From Rebecca billardiae RCC1528 (lineage: Eukaryota > Haptophyta), in contig OZ251232.1 of the NCBI GenBank assembly GCA_965240325.2, forward strand, positions 1,612,001 to 1,676,000: a stretch of 64,000 nt of DNA. The letters are read 5' to 3'. The position numbers were made by a program, and so were the translations under genes. Shown in pieces: positions 21,201 to 33,470 of the stretch (the stretch's first letter is position 1; each line of letters begins with the position of its first letter). The notes under the pieces are model-generated. The model was not told the DNA's origin and did no database searches. It saw only the letters and a program-made list of their open reading frames with translations.

Positions 21201-24200
21201 GGCGGCGCGGGCCTCGTCGGCGGTGGCGGCGCGGGAGCGGAGCGCGCTTCGGGCGCGTCCGCGAGCGGCGGCAGCCCCGACGACGACCTGCTCAAGCTGT
21301 TCGCGGCCGACCTCCAGCGCCTCGGCGCGTTCGTGCGCAGGCTGGCGTCGCGATCACGCGCGCTGAGCACAGCTGCGAGCACAGCGGCGCGGCTGTCGCG
21401 CGAGGCGAAGCGCGCCGCGTCGTGCAACACGATGCGCGCGAGCGGCGCCGACTCGGCAGGCGGCGTGAGCGACGCCGAGAGCGGGAAGCCGCGGCCCAGC
21501 AGCGGCGGTGGCGGGAGCGGCGGCGGGAGCGGCGGCGCGGGCGGCGGCGCGGGCGGCGCGGGCGGCGGGAGCGGCGGCGCCGGCAGCGGCGCCGGCGGCG
21601 GCGCGGGCGGCGCGGGCGGCGCGAGCGCGGACGCGCACGGCGGCGGCGGGAGCGCGCACAATGGCTGCCGCTCGCCGGCGCGGCAGCCGGCCATGCCGGT
21701 CGTCGTGCGCAAGTCGAGCGGCGTGCGCACGCGCGACACGGTCGCGCTCGACGGCACGACGAGCACCGACGGCGGCGGCATCGGCGGCGGCGCGCGAGAC
21801 TCTTCGAGCGATGACGACTCGGACGAGGGCGGTGCAGAGGGGCGGCAGTCGATGCCTGCGTCGGTGCTGATCGAGATGTCGGCGCCGCAGGTGTCCGCGC
21901 TGAGCGGCGGGCTGCTCGCCGAGCGCGAGGGCGGCGCGGACGGCGCGGTCGCCGCCGCCGCCGCCGGCGGTGCCGGCGCGCACGGAGCCTGCGAGGGCCC
22001 CGCAAGCTGCGGTGGCTCGTGCGCGGCCGGCGCCGCCGGCGCCGCCGGCGTGGCGCCGCCGCCGGGCACTGGCTGCCTCGAGGTGGCGATGCCTGGGGCG
22101 AGCGCCGCCGGCAGCGCGCCGGCGAGCCCGGGCGCCGCCTCGTCGCGCTCGGCGCGCTCGTCGCGCTCCATGTCGCGCTGGGCGGGCGTGCAGCGCCAGC
22201 TGCGCCGATCGCGCCGATCGGACTCGCCTCCGGCCACGCCCGGCGCGCGCGAGCAGCGCGTGACGCAGTGGGTTCTGCACGCGAGGCTGAAACGTCTTTC
22301 GCTGCACAAGCGGCTGACGATGGCGGGGAAGGAGGCGGAGGTGGGGCGGATGTACGCCGAGCAGCTCACGCTGTGGCGCGCGGGCGCGGTCACCCCGCAC
22401 CCGCGGCCGCACGGCCTCGACCCGGAGTTCGAAAAGGGCTCTTCGCGATGCGGCTCGACTCTGGGTGACGCGTTTCATCTGGTGGCCCTCGAGGCGGCGC
22501 GCGCGAGCAAGCAGTCGGACGCCGCGCCCAGCTGCGCGGCAGGCGGCGGGACGGGCGGGCGCGGCGGCGCGGCGGGCTCCGGGCCCTCCTCGCCCGCCGC
22601 GTGTGCGCACGCGCGCGCCAGCAGCCCGATGCGCCTCACCTCGATGGGGGGCTCGTTTGGCGGACAGCCGTCCGGCGGCGCGGCCGACTCGGCGTCGGCC
22701 GTGTCGGGCGCGGCGCGGCACACGAGCAGCGGCGAGCAGATCGGCCTGCCGTGCCGCCCGCCGCCCGTGCTCGCGGGCTCGAGCCTGGAGTGCGCGCGCG
22801 CGGGCGCGCCCGCGCCCGCCGTGCCGCCGTCGCCGCGCTCCGCGCGCGGCGGCATGGGCCGCTTCGCGCGCTCGGCCTCGTGGCGGGACATGTCAGCGGG
22901 CGCGGCGGGCGCGGTCGCGTCTCATGTTAAGACGATGGCGCAGGCGCTCGGCTTCGACGGCGTGGACGCGTCGGCGCTGAAGGGGCTGCAGGGGCGCTCG
23001 TTCTTCGTGCTCGCCCCCGACCACCCGCTCCGATCCCGCCTCTACGCGCTCGTCCGCCACTCGTGGTTCGAGTCAATCGTTCTGGTGCTCATCCTCGGCT
23101 CGTGCGTCGCGCTCGTCGTCGACGAACGTGTCGCGCTCGCGCGCGACCGCGCCGCCGACTCGGAGGCGGAGGCGTCGCTCGAGGGGTGGGAGCCGGTGGT
23201 GCACGTGCTCAACATCGCGTTCGCCTGCCTCTTCGGCCTCGAGATGCTCATCCGGATGGTCGTGCAGGGCGTGCTCCTCGGCGCGCCCGCGGACGAGGAC
23301 ACGGTGGGCCCGTACTTGCAAGACCCGTGGAATCAGCTCGACGCGCTCATCGTCGTCGTCTCCGTCGTCTCGCTCTTCCCCGCGGCGTCGCAGTTCTCGA
23401 CGCTGCGGCTGTTCCGCACGCTGCGCGCGTTCCGCCCGCTCCGCCTCGTGCACCGGCTGCCCGGGCTGCGCATCGTCGTGAACGCGCTGCTCCGCTCGAT
23501 CCCGAAGGTGTGCACGATGCTTTTTCTCTACGTCTTCTTCTTGCTCATCGTCGGCATCCTTGGCGTCAACCAGTTCGGCGGCAAGTTCACGCGCTGCGTG
23601 GACGCGGAGGGCTCGCTCGTGCCGGTGGACGCGATGCTCGCGCGGCGCGAGCTCAACCCCCTCATCCCGCCCGACGACTGGATGGCGCTGTGCCTGCACG
23701 GCGCGCCGCTCGGCTGGACGTGGGAAGTGCCCACGCCCAACTTTGATTCCGTCGCGCTCGCCATGCTGATGCTCTTCGAGGTGTCGACGTTCGAGGGGTG
23801 GCCGGACATGATGTACTCGGCGATGGACGCGCCGAGCGTGGTGGGCGCGCAGGCGATGCGCGAGGCGCACGTCGAGCGCGCCCTCTTCTTCGTCTTCGCC
23901 GTGATCATCTTCGCCTTCTTTTTGACGAACCTGTTTGTTGGCGTTGTGATCGACAACTTCAATCAGCTCAAGGCGGAGATGGAGGGCAAGGCGGTGATGA
24001 CCGAGTCGCAGCTCGAGTGGGTCGAGGCGCAGCGGCTGATCTTTCGGCACCGGCCGAAGATCAAGGTGCACGAGCCGATCAACCGCATCCGCCGCGCGTG
24101 CTTCCGCCTCGTCTACTCCGAGACGACATACGTCGCGGCGCGCCGGCCGCTCGGCCCGCGCTCGCGAGCCGCAGACGATCCGGCGCCGCCCGAGCCGAGC

Positions 24201-26741
24201 GGCCGGCGCAGCAGCGTCGTCGACGCGGTGCGCTGCTCGGCCGCGCGCGTGGCGAGCCCGTCGGCGCGGCAGAGCAGGGCCAGCGGCACCGTCGCGCCGG
24301 CGCCCGCGGACGGCGGCGGCGGCGGGGGCGGCGGCGGCGGTGGGACCGGTGACGGCGGCGGCGCGGCGGCCGTGGCCGCGGCCGACGGTGCGAACGGCGC
24401 CGCCGCCGCCGTCGCCGTCGCCGCCGACGACGAGGGCAGGGCGCGCAACAGGCGTGGCAGCCGCGGCAAGCGCACCGCGGTGGTCGCGCCCGCGCCGCCC
24501 GGCGCCTCCTCCGCGCCGAGCACGCCGCCGCCGCTGCAAATACGCGTCACGCAGACGCCGCCGCCGGGCGCGACACCACCGGGCTCGCCGCCGCTGCTCG
24601 CGCTTCGCGGCGTCGCGACCGACGCAGCGAATCGGGTGGGCCTCCACCTGGACGTGCGCTCGTCTCGGCTCTCGCTCGAGTCGTCGGTGAGCTACACGAC
24701 CGAGCGCGCGCGCCAGCTGCTCGAGCGCGGGTACTACGGCCAGTACTTTGACCTCTTCATCATGACGTGCGTGCTTCTCAACATTGCGGTGATGATGACG
24801 CAGTTCCACGGCCAGCCCTCGGCAAAGGACGCCGCGCACATGTGGATCAACATGGGGTTCGGGCTGATCTACGCGGTGGAGGCGGCGCTCAAGATCACCG
24901 CGTACACGTTCGGCCGGTACATCGCCGACGGGTGGAACGCCTTCGACTTCTTCCTCGTGCTCGTCTCCGTCCTCACCACCGCGTCGCTGTTGTACGCGCT
25001 CGGCGCGACCGGAGACGTGACGGGTAGCAGCGTAGTCGTCGGCGCGTTCCCGCCGTCGATCTTCCGCATCCTGCGCATCTTCCGCGTGATGCGCGTGCTC
25101 AAGCTGGTGCGCTCGCTCAAGCAGCTGCGCATGCTGATGCAGACGCTCTGGCTCTCCTTCCCCGCGCTCGCCAACATCGGCGTGATCCTCGTGCTTCTCG
25201 TCTTCATCTTCTCAGTGCTCGGCATGTCACTCTTCGGGCGCGTGCGCCTGCCGGGGGACTTCACCGGCGGGCTGGACGAGCACGCCAACTTTGGCACGTT
25301 CGCGCAGTCGGTGCTCACGCACGTGCGGATGATGTTCGGCGAGGCCTGGAACGCGATCATGTGGGACTGCGTCGACAAGGGGTACAACAACGGCGCGCCC
25401 GACGGCGTGACAATCGCCTTCTTTGTCTCGTATCAATTTGTGATGGGCTTCGTCTGCCTCAACCTCGCCGTCGCCGTGATCCTCGACTTCTTCGACGAGG
25501 CGGGGCGCGAGGACGAGCGCGTGCTCAAGGTGCGGCCGGCGGGGCGCGCGCGCCTCCCCCCGCGCGCGCGGAACGGGCGGCGCGTCCGGAGCGGCGCGCG
25601 GCCAAGCGGAGCGAGGGCGCGCGCGCGCGCCGCGCGGCTCGCGGCGGCGCGGCGCGGCAGCGTGCGGGAGCCCGCGCGCGGGCGCACGCTGACCCCGCCG
25701 CCCGCCCGCACGCGCGCGCGCGCGCCAGGCGTCCGACGTGGAGCTCTTCGCGCGGTGCTGGGCCGAGTACGACCCGCACGCGCGGCACACGATCCGAACG
25801 GAGCAGCTGGGGCTGCTGCTCCGTGACGTGCCGCCGCCGCTCGGCTGCCCGTGGTCGGGCGTGGCTGAGAAGGACGAGGCGACGATCCGCGAGTGCCTCG
25901 CCGTCTCGGCCATCCCGGACTTCGGCGGACGCGTGCACTACGTCGACGTGATCACCCGGCTGGCGCTCTTCAACACGTTCCTCGAGAGGCTGCATGTGCG
26001 CGCCGCGCGACGCACACGAAAGCGTGCTCGGCGCCGCGCCGGCCGCGCCGCGCGCGCGCGAGCGCGTCGTTGTGCGCGCCTCGCTCACCCCGCCGCGCGT
26101 CCCGCTCGCCGTCGGGCCGCCCTCGCGCCCTCCCTCCCTCTCGCCTGCGCGCACGACAGGCGGAGTACGTGCTGCTCCTCTCGCAGAAGGAGCAGCGGCT
26201 GCCCAACGCCAAGGTGATGGCGAAGCTGCAAGGAGAGTTTGAGATGCGCTACGACCGCGTGTTCAAATCGATCCGCGAGCTGCCGACGCAGACGGGCACG
26301 ACGGCGGACATGATCGACAGCATCATCGAGTACATGCGCGCGCACCTGGACAGGCCGCCCAGCCCCACCCCGCACGGCTCGCCCGCGCCGACCGCGCTGA
26401 ACGGCGCGCTCGAGGAGGCCGCGCGCGGCGAGCTGCGCGAGGCTTACGCGGCCAACTCGCTTGCGCCACGCGCGGCCGCAACGGCCGACGGCGGCAGCGC
26501 GCCCGTGCCGGCGGGTGCAGACCCGGGCAGACGAGGCGGCGTGGCGGGCGACGCGGCGGCGGACGCCCACGGCGGCATGTCGCCGGCCGCGGAGTCTGGC
26601 GCCAGCGACAAGGCGCGCAGCGCACCCGGGCGTGCGCACGAGGGCGCGACGAGCGCAGCGGGCGACACGGATGGCGGCGGCACGCATGCCATCGTCAACA
26701 ACGGGCTCGGCGGCGCGGGCGCCCAGTCGCCGCCGCACTGA
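18293..26741 (+). CDS. four-domain voltage-gated calcium channel alpha subunit
   Basis: Four exons (18293-19117, 19383-25529, 25729-25995, 26160-26741), 2606 aa, phase kept throughout. Four six-helix repeats are readable. The S4 sensors have Arg/Lys every third residue (e.g. IRSLRTFRLLRVFKLARS in II, FRILRIFRVMRVLKLVRSLK in IV). The pore loops are TGEDW (E386), TTENW (E790), TFEGW (E1746) and FGEAW (E2262), so the selectivity ring is EEEE, as in CaV channels. An IQ motif (TEIQRHARGYIARKEI, about residue 23) lies before domain I, whereas animal CaV IQ sites are C-terminal. The C-terminus has a degenerate EF-hand-like region (AEYDPHARHTIR...PPPLG). Linkers are very long and Gly/Ala-rich, especially II-III. 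Likely a plasma- or flagellar-membrane channel driving flagellar responses; location is inferred. Confidence 0.92.
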
Positions 26742-29100
26742 GCGCGGACGGGCGGCGCACCGCACGCGCCACGCATACACCGGGCCCTCAGTCTCAGGGC
26801 AGCCACCAGCCGCCTTGGGAGCCGGGCCTGCGGGGCGTCGCGGGGCGCGCGTCGCAGTGCATGCGCATGGCGGCCAGCTGCTGGCGCGGAGGCCGCCGTC
26901 CGCCGGCCGTGCAGACAGAGTCGTTGCAGTTCGCGACCGCCGAGTGATGCTGCGCGTCATATACTGTACGCGGATTACTAATATACGACTACATACGCTG
27001 GTGCCATACGCATACTAGCTCAGTCTACAGGGCGCGGTTAGACTACTCAGACGTACGTACGACTGCGAGTCTGGTGATGATGATCGCGCGACTGCTAGTC
27101 ACTGCTACTACCGTCGTATCATGATGGCGGCGCCGCGTCATGATCCGGTCGTCAGACGATGGAGGCTCATCATGCAGTAGTAGGGCTGTATAGGTGCGAC
27201 AGCGGCGGTCGACCGGCGCTGCCAGGCCGCCAGCAGCAGACTGCGCGGCCGTGCGCCATCCTGCCGAGCGGCAGCCGCGCCCGCGGTATTCGCCGGGCCG
27301 CGGGCGTACTTCATCGGTATAACTTGAGGGCGAGGCGGCCCTGACGGCGACGCCGCCGCCATATATCGGGCAGCCGTACGGTGCCACGAGAGTGCTACTC
27401 GGTCGTCAGCAGGTAGTAGCTATATATAGCGCAGCGCATTCGCACTTCACCGACTACGCAGCGGGTATGGCCTATGCGGCTTCGGCGCGCAGCCGACAGC
27501 TACTAGTCATCAGCTTACACGGACAGTTACAGTGCTTGTAACTTACACGGTCGTAGCTAACTACGACTCCGCACGAGGCACGACTATACGCGCGGTATTT
27601 CCGGGCGGTGGCGGGATTAACTCGCGGCCAGTCGTCAGTCGAACTCAACCGCGCCGTGCCATAGTCGCCAGTGACGTACTGCATGTCAGCATGACGCGGG
27701 GCTGTCTCGCGGCGCCTGCTTATTCGCCTTCATTGTAGTTGAATTATTTGATGATGACGACTACGCTGCGCGGCTTACGCGGACAGATTCAGACCAGCAT
27801 CGCATCGGCACAAGTATAGCTTATTAGTAGCAGTAGTACTCTCTGCTCTCTTTATATGTATATATCTATATAGCAGAGGACAGACTCTACCGAAGAGCTA
27901 CGCGTAACAGTGGCCCACTAGCTTGAGTGGCACGCGTGTGCGAAAATAACAATGTCGGCAGCCACTCTCGGGTTCGGCCAGCGGTCCGTGACTCGGGCTC
28001 GGCGCGCGGGACCGCTGTGGGGGCCCTGAGCGGTCTCGCGGCCCCTGTGCCGGGTGATTCATCATCGTGGTTGTGGTAGTATGTGTGGTCTGATACGGAA
28101 AGGGCGATGGTTGTGGCCATGAGCTGTGCATGGTCCACACACCGAAGGCCGCAGTCCCAATTCTTGGCGCGACGGCATGCAAGCAACCAAGATGCCAACG
28201 TGCCAACGCCACCTACCAGGGCCCCGGGCGAGCCGAGCGCTGCCGGAACAACGCGTGGCGAAGACGATGGGTCTACGCGACCACACCTGCCGCATATGGT
28301 GAGCTCGCCCTTGCGCTGCCTGCCGGCAAGTACGCACACTGTGTTTGGTCGTACGGCACGTCGGTCCGTGACGGATCGCGTGCACACAGCTGAGGTGGTG
28401 CGCACAGATGGACGCGTGAGAGTTCTCCAGCACGAATTGACGCGCTCGACATCTAGCGCGCGCGCGACGGTGGGCTGTCATGAGCCACGAGTCGTCGTGC
28501 GCGCAGTTTGAGCCGCGAAGTGGCATGGCGCAAGTTGCAGCGAGCGAGCGCGATCGATCGACGTGGTGAGAGAGCAACGAGGTCGTTCAGTTCCCGCCGA
28601 TTCAGTGCGCGAGATGCGCAAAAATAAACTTTCTGTGACTGCGGTTACTCGTGCTGGCCAAAAATAGACGGTTTATTCATTCGGGATGACTAGTGGCTCG
28701 CGGTTGGTAGAGGTTCGAATCGTTCGATACGTATTCTTTAGATCGAACTGCTGATGCGACCATTTTCCAGAGTCATCTGCGCCCAACTGACGACAAACGC
28801 TGCCACTCAATTGGTCATGGTTAAACCATCGCCTTCATCGAAAGCAATAAGTTCACAAGTACCGCAGCCATATCGACCGCACGGACACTTGCCGCAAGAG
28901 GACCAATCACAGGCGATCCCAGCGCGGAAGACGCGCAGAAATGGCCAGAAATAGCACGGCTTGGGTACGTTGCCCGGCGCCACCCGTTTGCACCTATTGT
29001 GAGCTTGTCATTTTGCTGAGCTCAAGAATCGCAGAACACACAGAGGCTGCGTTCGTGAGCAGCGCCAAACGTTGCCACGTACGGCGTCGCGCCTCGCGGC
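26742..29100. other. 2.3-kb gene-free spacer
   Basis: No frame here carries a recognisable domain. It contains a near-palindrome around 27119-27145 (CATGAxG...CxTCATG about a GGCGCC centre), a TA/CT-rich patch near 27838-27875, and from about 28600 to 29050 a clearly AT-richer stretch that runs up to the start of the next gene and is probably its promoter. No RNA gene was recognised. Confidence 0.5.
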
Positions 29101-32100
29101 ATGAGAACCCTGCTCGGCTTGGCCTCGACAGCGCGGGACGGCCTCATTATCGTCACCGACCCGGGTCCAGATCCAGATGACGTGAAGGTGGGCCGCTCGG
29201 CGCGCATCGCGCCGCTCCGTCTGTCCACACGCCGTTCGCCCCGCTCACCGCCGTCCCGTGTGCGCCTGCTCTCGCTGCGCGCGTGTGTCCGCTGTTTGCA
29301 GGCACTTCTCATCGCAGCGATCCTGCACAAGCAGGGCCAGCTCGACCTGCTCGGAGTGGTGGCAAATGGCGGGCGTGATCCCACCTCGCGCGCTGCCCTC
29401 GCCCGGTGCATCCTCGACCACGTCGGCGAGCGCGACGTGCCTGTGGGCGTCGGTACCGCGTCGCCGAGCGATGCGCCGCCAATGCCGCACGAGTTCTCGC
29501 TCGAGGGCTTCGAGTCGGTGGACCGGAGCCGGCTAGAGGACGGGGCGCGCCTGCTAGTACGCGTATTGGAGGCCGCGCCCACCGCGAGCGTCACGATCCT
29601 GCTCATCTCCAGCCTGCGTGACTTTGCGGACATTGCTCGCACTCGTCCAGAGCTGGTGCTCGCCAAGGTGAGGGAGGTGGCCATCATGGGCGGGCTCGTC
29701 CCCGACGACGACGCGCCGGGCGGGTACGCGGCGGACGCGGCGACGAACAACAACTTCGACCGAGGCGCCGCCACCTTCACCTACCGCTTCTGCTTCGAGC
29801 AGGGCATGCCGATGACGGTCGTCTCTCGGCACATCATCCCGATGTTGCCGATGCACCTCGCGCGCTCCTTTGCCGACCGCACGGAGTGCCCCGTGATGCG
29901 CTACCTCGCCGACGCGCAGTTTCTCGGCCTCGCGGGTGCGCGCGCGCTGCGCCCATACGGCGTATCGTCACCGTGCGGTTGGCACCTCGCAGCGCCACGC
30001 GCTCGCATGCGCTCGCCGTATGCGCTCATCCCCACCCCCTGCATTTGCGCGTGGTGCGACGCGCATGTTGTTGTGGGTGGCGGCGGCGAGCAGGGCTCTG
30101 GAGACGGCTCTGCACAGGCGAGCTGCCTGCACGCTGCACCAAACAGTGGTACTTCGAGACCTTCTGCGACATCGACCGCTCTACATTCGAGGCACGAGGG
30201 CTCGACCGCCTTGGTGCGGACGCGGACATCATCTCGCTGCTGAACGGCTACGTGAAACCGTGCGCGCGCAAACGCGCCCTGCCACTGCTGCTGCCTGCCG
30301 CGCTGCCGACTTTTGCACATTGCCAGTCTGCCACCGCCAGCCTGCCCAACCAGCCCGCCGGGTGGCCAGCCCGGGGGCGTTGAACGTGGGGGTAGCGATC
30401 GCGCGTGCGCGGCGACCGGGGCCCTTGGCGCGCACGGCGCTCGCTCACCTCGCCCTTCTGGCTGCGCGCGCCCTGCCCACGCCGCGCACCGCACGGCAGG
30501 TACGACGTGATCGCGCTGATGGCTGTGCTCGAGCACACGCGCGGCCTCTTCGCCGACGCGCGCCACGCCGTGCAGCCTGCGGCGCGCGGCCGGAGGCCGG
30601 TGGAGCACCGCCTGCTGATCCAGCCGTGGCAGGCGCTGCCGTCCGAGCCGGTGCTCTCGCTGCTGCGCGACGTGTACATCGAGGTGGTGCTCGCGTCCAA
30701 CGGAGCCGCCGCCGATATGCCCCCGCGCCGAGGCGCGCTCGTGCGCATGTCGTCTGGCTCAGGCACCTCGGATCCCCCCGGTGGCGCCGGCGCCGGTCTC
30801 GGGCTCGGCGGGAGCGCGATGAGCGCGGCCGGTGGCTCCCAGCTCGCCACGTCGGCCGAGACGGCGGCGGCGATCGCGGCGGCGGCGGCGGCGGCGGCGG
30901 CGAGCATGCAGCACGTGCCACCGCGCGCGCGGCCGGAGAGGCTGCAGCTCCCCGTCGTCGACTCCCGGCTGCGCGCACGGCTGAGCGGCGAGGGCGCGCA
31001 CATCGTCAGCTCACCGCGCGGCTCGATGGACGAGGGCAGCTCGCCGACGCGCGCGGACAAGTTGCGCCTGCCCACGCTCGCGGAGGTCCCAATCCCGGGG
31101 CCGCTGAGCCGGGACGAGACGCTGGGCGTGCTCACCACCGCGCTTGAGCACGCGCGCGAGCTGCACCGCCGCCGCACGCCGCATGCCCTCGTCGTGGGTG
31201 CTGCGGTCGTGCTGGCGGCTCTGCTCGCGTGCGCGGCCGACTTCTTGACGACGGCGGCGCTGAGCGTCGCGGACCCTTTCCGCCGCCCACCGTTCCGAGC
31301 ACGAGTGCTGGCGTACACGTGCACGGCGTTGGCGGGCACGCCGCCCATACTCGTCTGCGTGCGGCCAGCCGGGACGCAGCGCGAGCGCATGACGCACAGC
31401 GCCAGGGCGCTCGCCGCGCTGCTCGTGGCAATCGTCGCCGCGCACGTGCGCGCGCACACGTACCGGCCGGCGATTGCGCGCGGAGCGACGACGACCGCAT
31501 GCGCGAGCGCGCTCGTGTGCGCGGGCGTGATGCTGTGGCGCGCGGAGGCGATGCGCAGGCACCGCATCTCGCCGCAGGCGGCGCTGCGCTCGCTCTGGGC
31601 CGCCGGCACCGCGTGGCTCTGTGCGTACGCCGGTTGCCTCAGCGCGATCGCGCGTGCCGAGGGCTGGCAGTGGTCGGCAGCTGCCGACGGCGCTCTCAAC
31701 GTGCTCGCGGCTGCGTGCGTCACCTGGGCGGCGTGGGCTCGGCTGCGGCGCGCAGTCCGCTGCCTCTTGCACCCGGGCACTGCCGGGCAGCTGAGCCGGC
31801 GCGAGCAGGCCATCGTCGGAAGGCTCACGCCGCTCGCGCCGCTGGCCCCGCTGCTCGGGTTTGGCGCACCGCACGAGCGCGCGGACCTCGGGAGCATCTG
31901 CCACGCGGCGGCCGTCACGCTGCGCGGCGTGAGCCTCGACCGAGCCGCGCGCACCTCGCAGTGGCTCGAGGCGGCGTTCAGCACGGTGGCAGACGGCGGC
32001 GGCGGCGGCGATGACGACTCCAGCGGTGGCGGCCTTCCCAGCGGCGTGGGGAGCGCGGGCGCCGGCCAAGGCCGCGGGCGCGCGGCGGGTCACATCTCGC

Positions 32101-32732
32101 CGCGGCGCCGCACGTCGGGTCCGGCGCTCGTGCCATCGTGGCTGCCGACGACGGGCGCGTCCAGCGCCGCGCGCATCGACGCGTATGTCTGCCACTCGCG
32201 CCACGACTCGGCCTCGGCGCGGCGCGACGCGCTGCTGCGCTGGGCGGAGCGCTTTGAGCAGCGGCACCGGCGCCCACCGCGCATCTACATCGACGGCGGC
32301 TGCGAGGACCTGTCGCTGCTGACGCACGAGCGGCTGGCGCATACACTCGTCCACCTGGCGAGCGTTCGCATACTGCTGATCCTCCCCGGGCCGCGCTTTG
32401 CCACGCAGCTGCGGCCCATCGTGCAGCTTTACTGCTGGCAGCTCATGCGCTCCGCGATCGACGTGGAGGTCAGCCTGGCGGCGCGCACCGAGCGCGGGGC
32501 GAACTCGACCATCTCGCAGTTTGACACGTTTGCCGTGGCCATGTGCGTGCCCGAGCCCGACCCGACGGAGCAGGCGTGTTTCGTGCGCGTCGTGGAGCAG
32601 GCGGGTGTGGCGCACTTCAACGAGGTCGTACGCGCCTACCTACCGGCTGTGCGCAACGCAGCATCCTCGGATGCCGCGCTTGGGGGCACGCCGAGTGCGC
32701 GCGCGACCGCCGTGCCGGCGGCGGGTCGGTGA
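29101..32732 (+). CDS. nucleoside-hydrolase-like / transmembrane / TIR-like fusion protein, paralogue A
   Basis: Four exons (29101-29187, 29302-29935, 30094-30259, 30500-32732), 1039 aa. Residues 15-290 resemble inosine-uridine nucleoside hydrolases: IIVTDPGPDPDDVK-ALLIAAIL (D20, D24, D26, D27; rejoined over intron 1) is the Ca2+-binding Asp cluster, GVVANGG follows, and TNNNFDRGAA (about 177-186) matches the family's Asn/Asp motif. After a disordered stretch come about six hydrophobic helices (524-720). Residues 855-960 resemble a TIR-like domain: AYVCHSRHDS, RIYIDGGCED, ILLILPGP, then RPIVQLYCWQLM, where Gln stands at the usual catalytic Glu. This predicts a membrane-anchored protein with an N-glycosidase-like head and a possibly non-catalytic TIR partner domain. 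Substrate, topology and role are unknown. Paralogue B lies 6.5 kb downstream on the same strand. Confidence 0.75.
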
Positions 32733-33470
32733 GCAGTACGACTACACGAGACTGTCTTGTACGACTTTGAGTGTCACGAACTTAGCTATGTGCTACAACA
32801 GCATCATACAGTATCGTCTTCTTGCGTACTCATTTCATTGCAGTCTGACGTACACGCTCGGCTGCGCCTTGGCACAGTGTGCTCTCGCCTAATTGACACC
32901 AACTCACTCATCGCTGCTTGTAACCCGGTGATCAAACTCAAAGACTACACCCATTCACTTTCAGACTGTCATCACGCGAGTAAAAATGAACCGCGGAGAA
33001 ACCATCATCATCCTCCTCCATTTACGAACCGCTTCATATTGGGATGATGGTAGTTGATCATTGACATTGATGATCGACCACTAAGATCGGAACTGAATTT
33101 CATGAAGGGAATAAGATACTATGGAGATAGTTTCGTCAGGGTTTGGGTACGGTTTCACCGTTTCAAACTGTCAACGTCGTAATACGGTATTATGAACACC
33201 GGACTTTTACGATGGAGTCGCCGTCAGCCGCGGCGGTGCATCAAGTCCAGCTTTGACTGAGACGTCATCCTTGGCCCCCTGACGCATTGTTGTCCTCCGT
33301 TGGACTCGTAGCTGAAGTGAACTTCGCCCGCTCATCCGGTAGCAGCTCGCGTGGCCGATCAGCCGCCAGACGCAGGAGTCAGAGGTATCCGGTCGCGCAA
33401 GTGGACGAGACACGAGTGCTTCGCCTGAAGCGACGAGAGGTGTCAGTGTGTCGCTGCATAGAGGCTGCCA
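32733..33470. other. AT-richer convergent spacer
   Basis: Base composition is much lower in GC than in the surrounding genes, especially 32740-33200. It contains repeated ATCAT/GATGAT-type short words near 33005-33080. No gene supported. Confidence 0.55.

Noticed and set aside
20480-22721. Minus-strand frames of 450-640 codons opposite the channel
   Set aside because: No domain; they mirror codon bias of the coding strand.
19143-25826. A single very long frame covering most of the calcium channel
   Set aside because: It runs through the first and third introns because the GC-rich introns lack stops; the GT-AG junctions at 19118-19382 and 25530-25728 restore channel sequence better.
28690-28735. 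tRNA-like GGTTCGAATC sequence
   Set aside because: It resembles a T-loop, but the flanking bases do not form the T stem and no acceptor or anticodon arms are present.
29101-32732. Bacterial origin of the nucleoside-hydrolase/TIR-like genes
   Set aside because: Both carry spliceosomal introns with the local donor style and host-like codon use; transfer, if any, was ancient.
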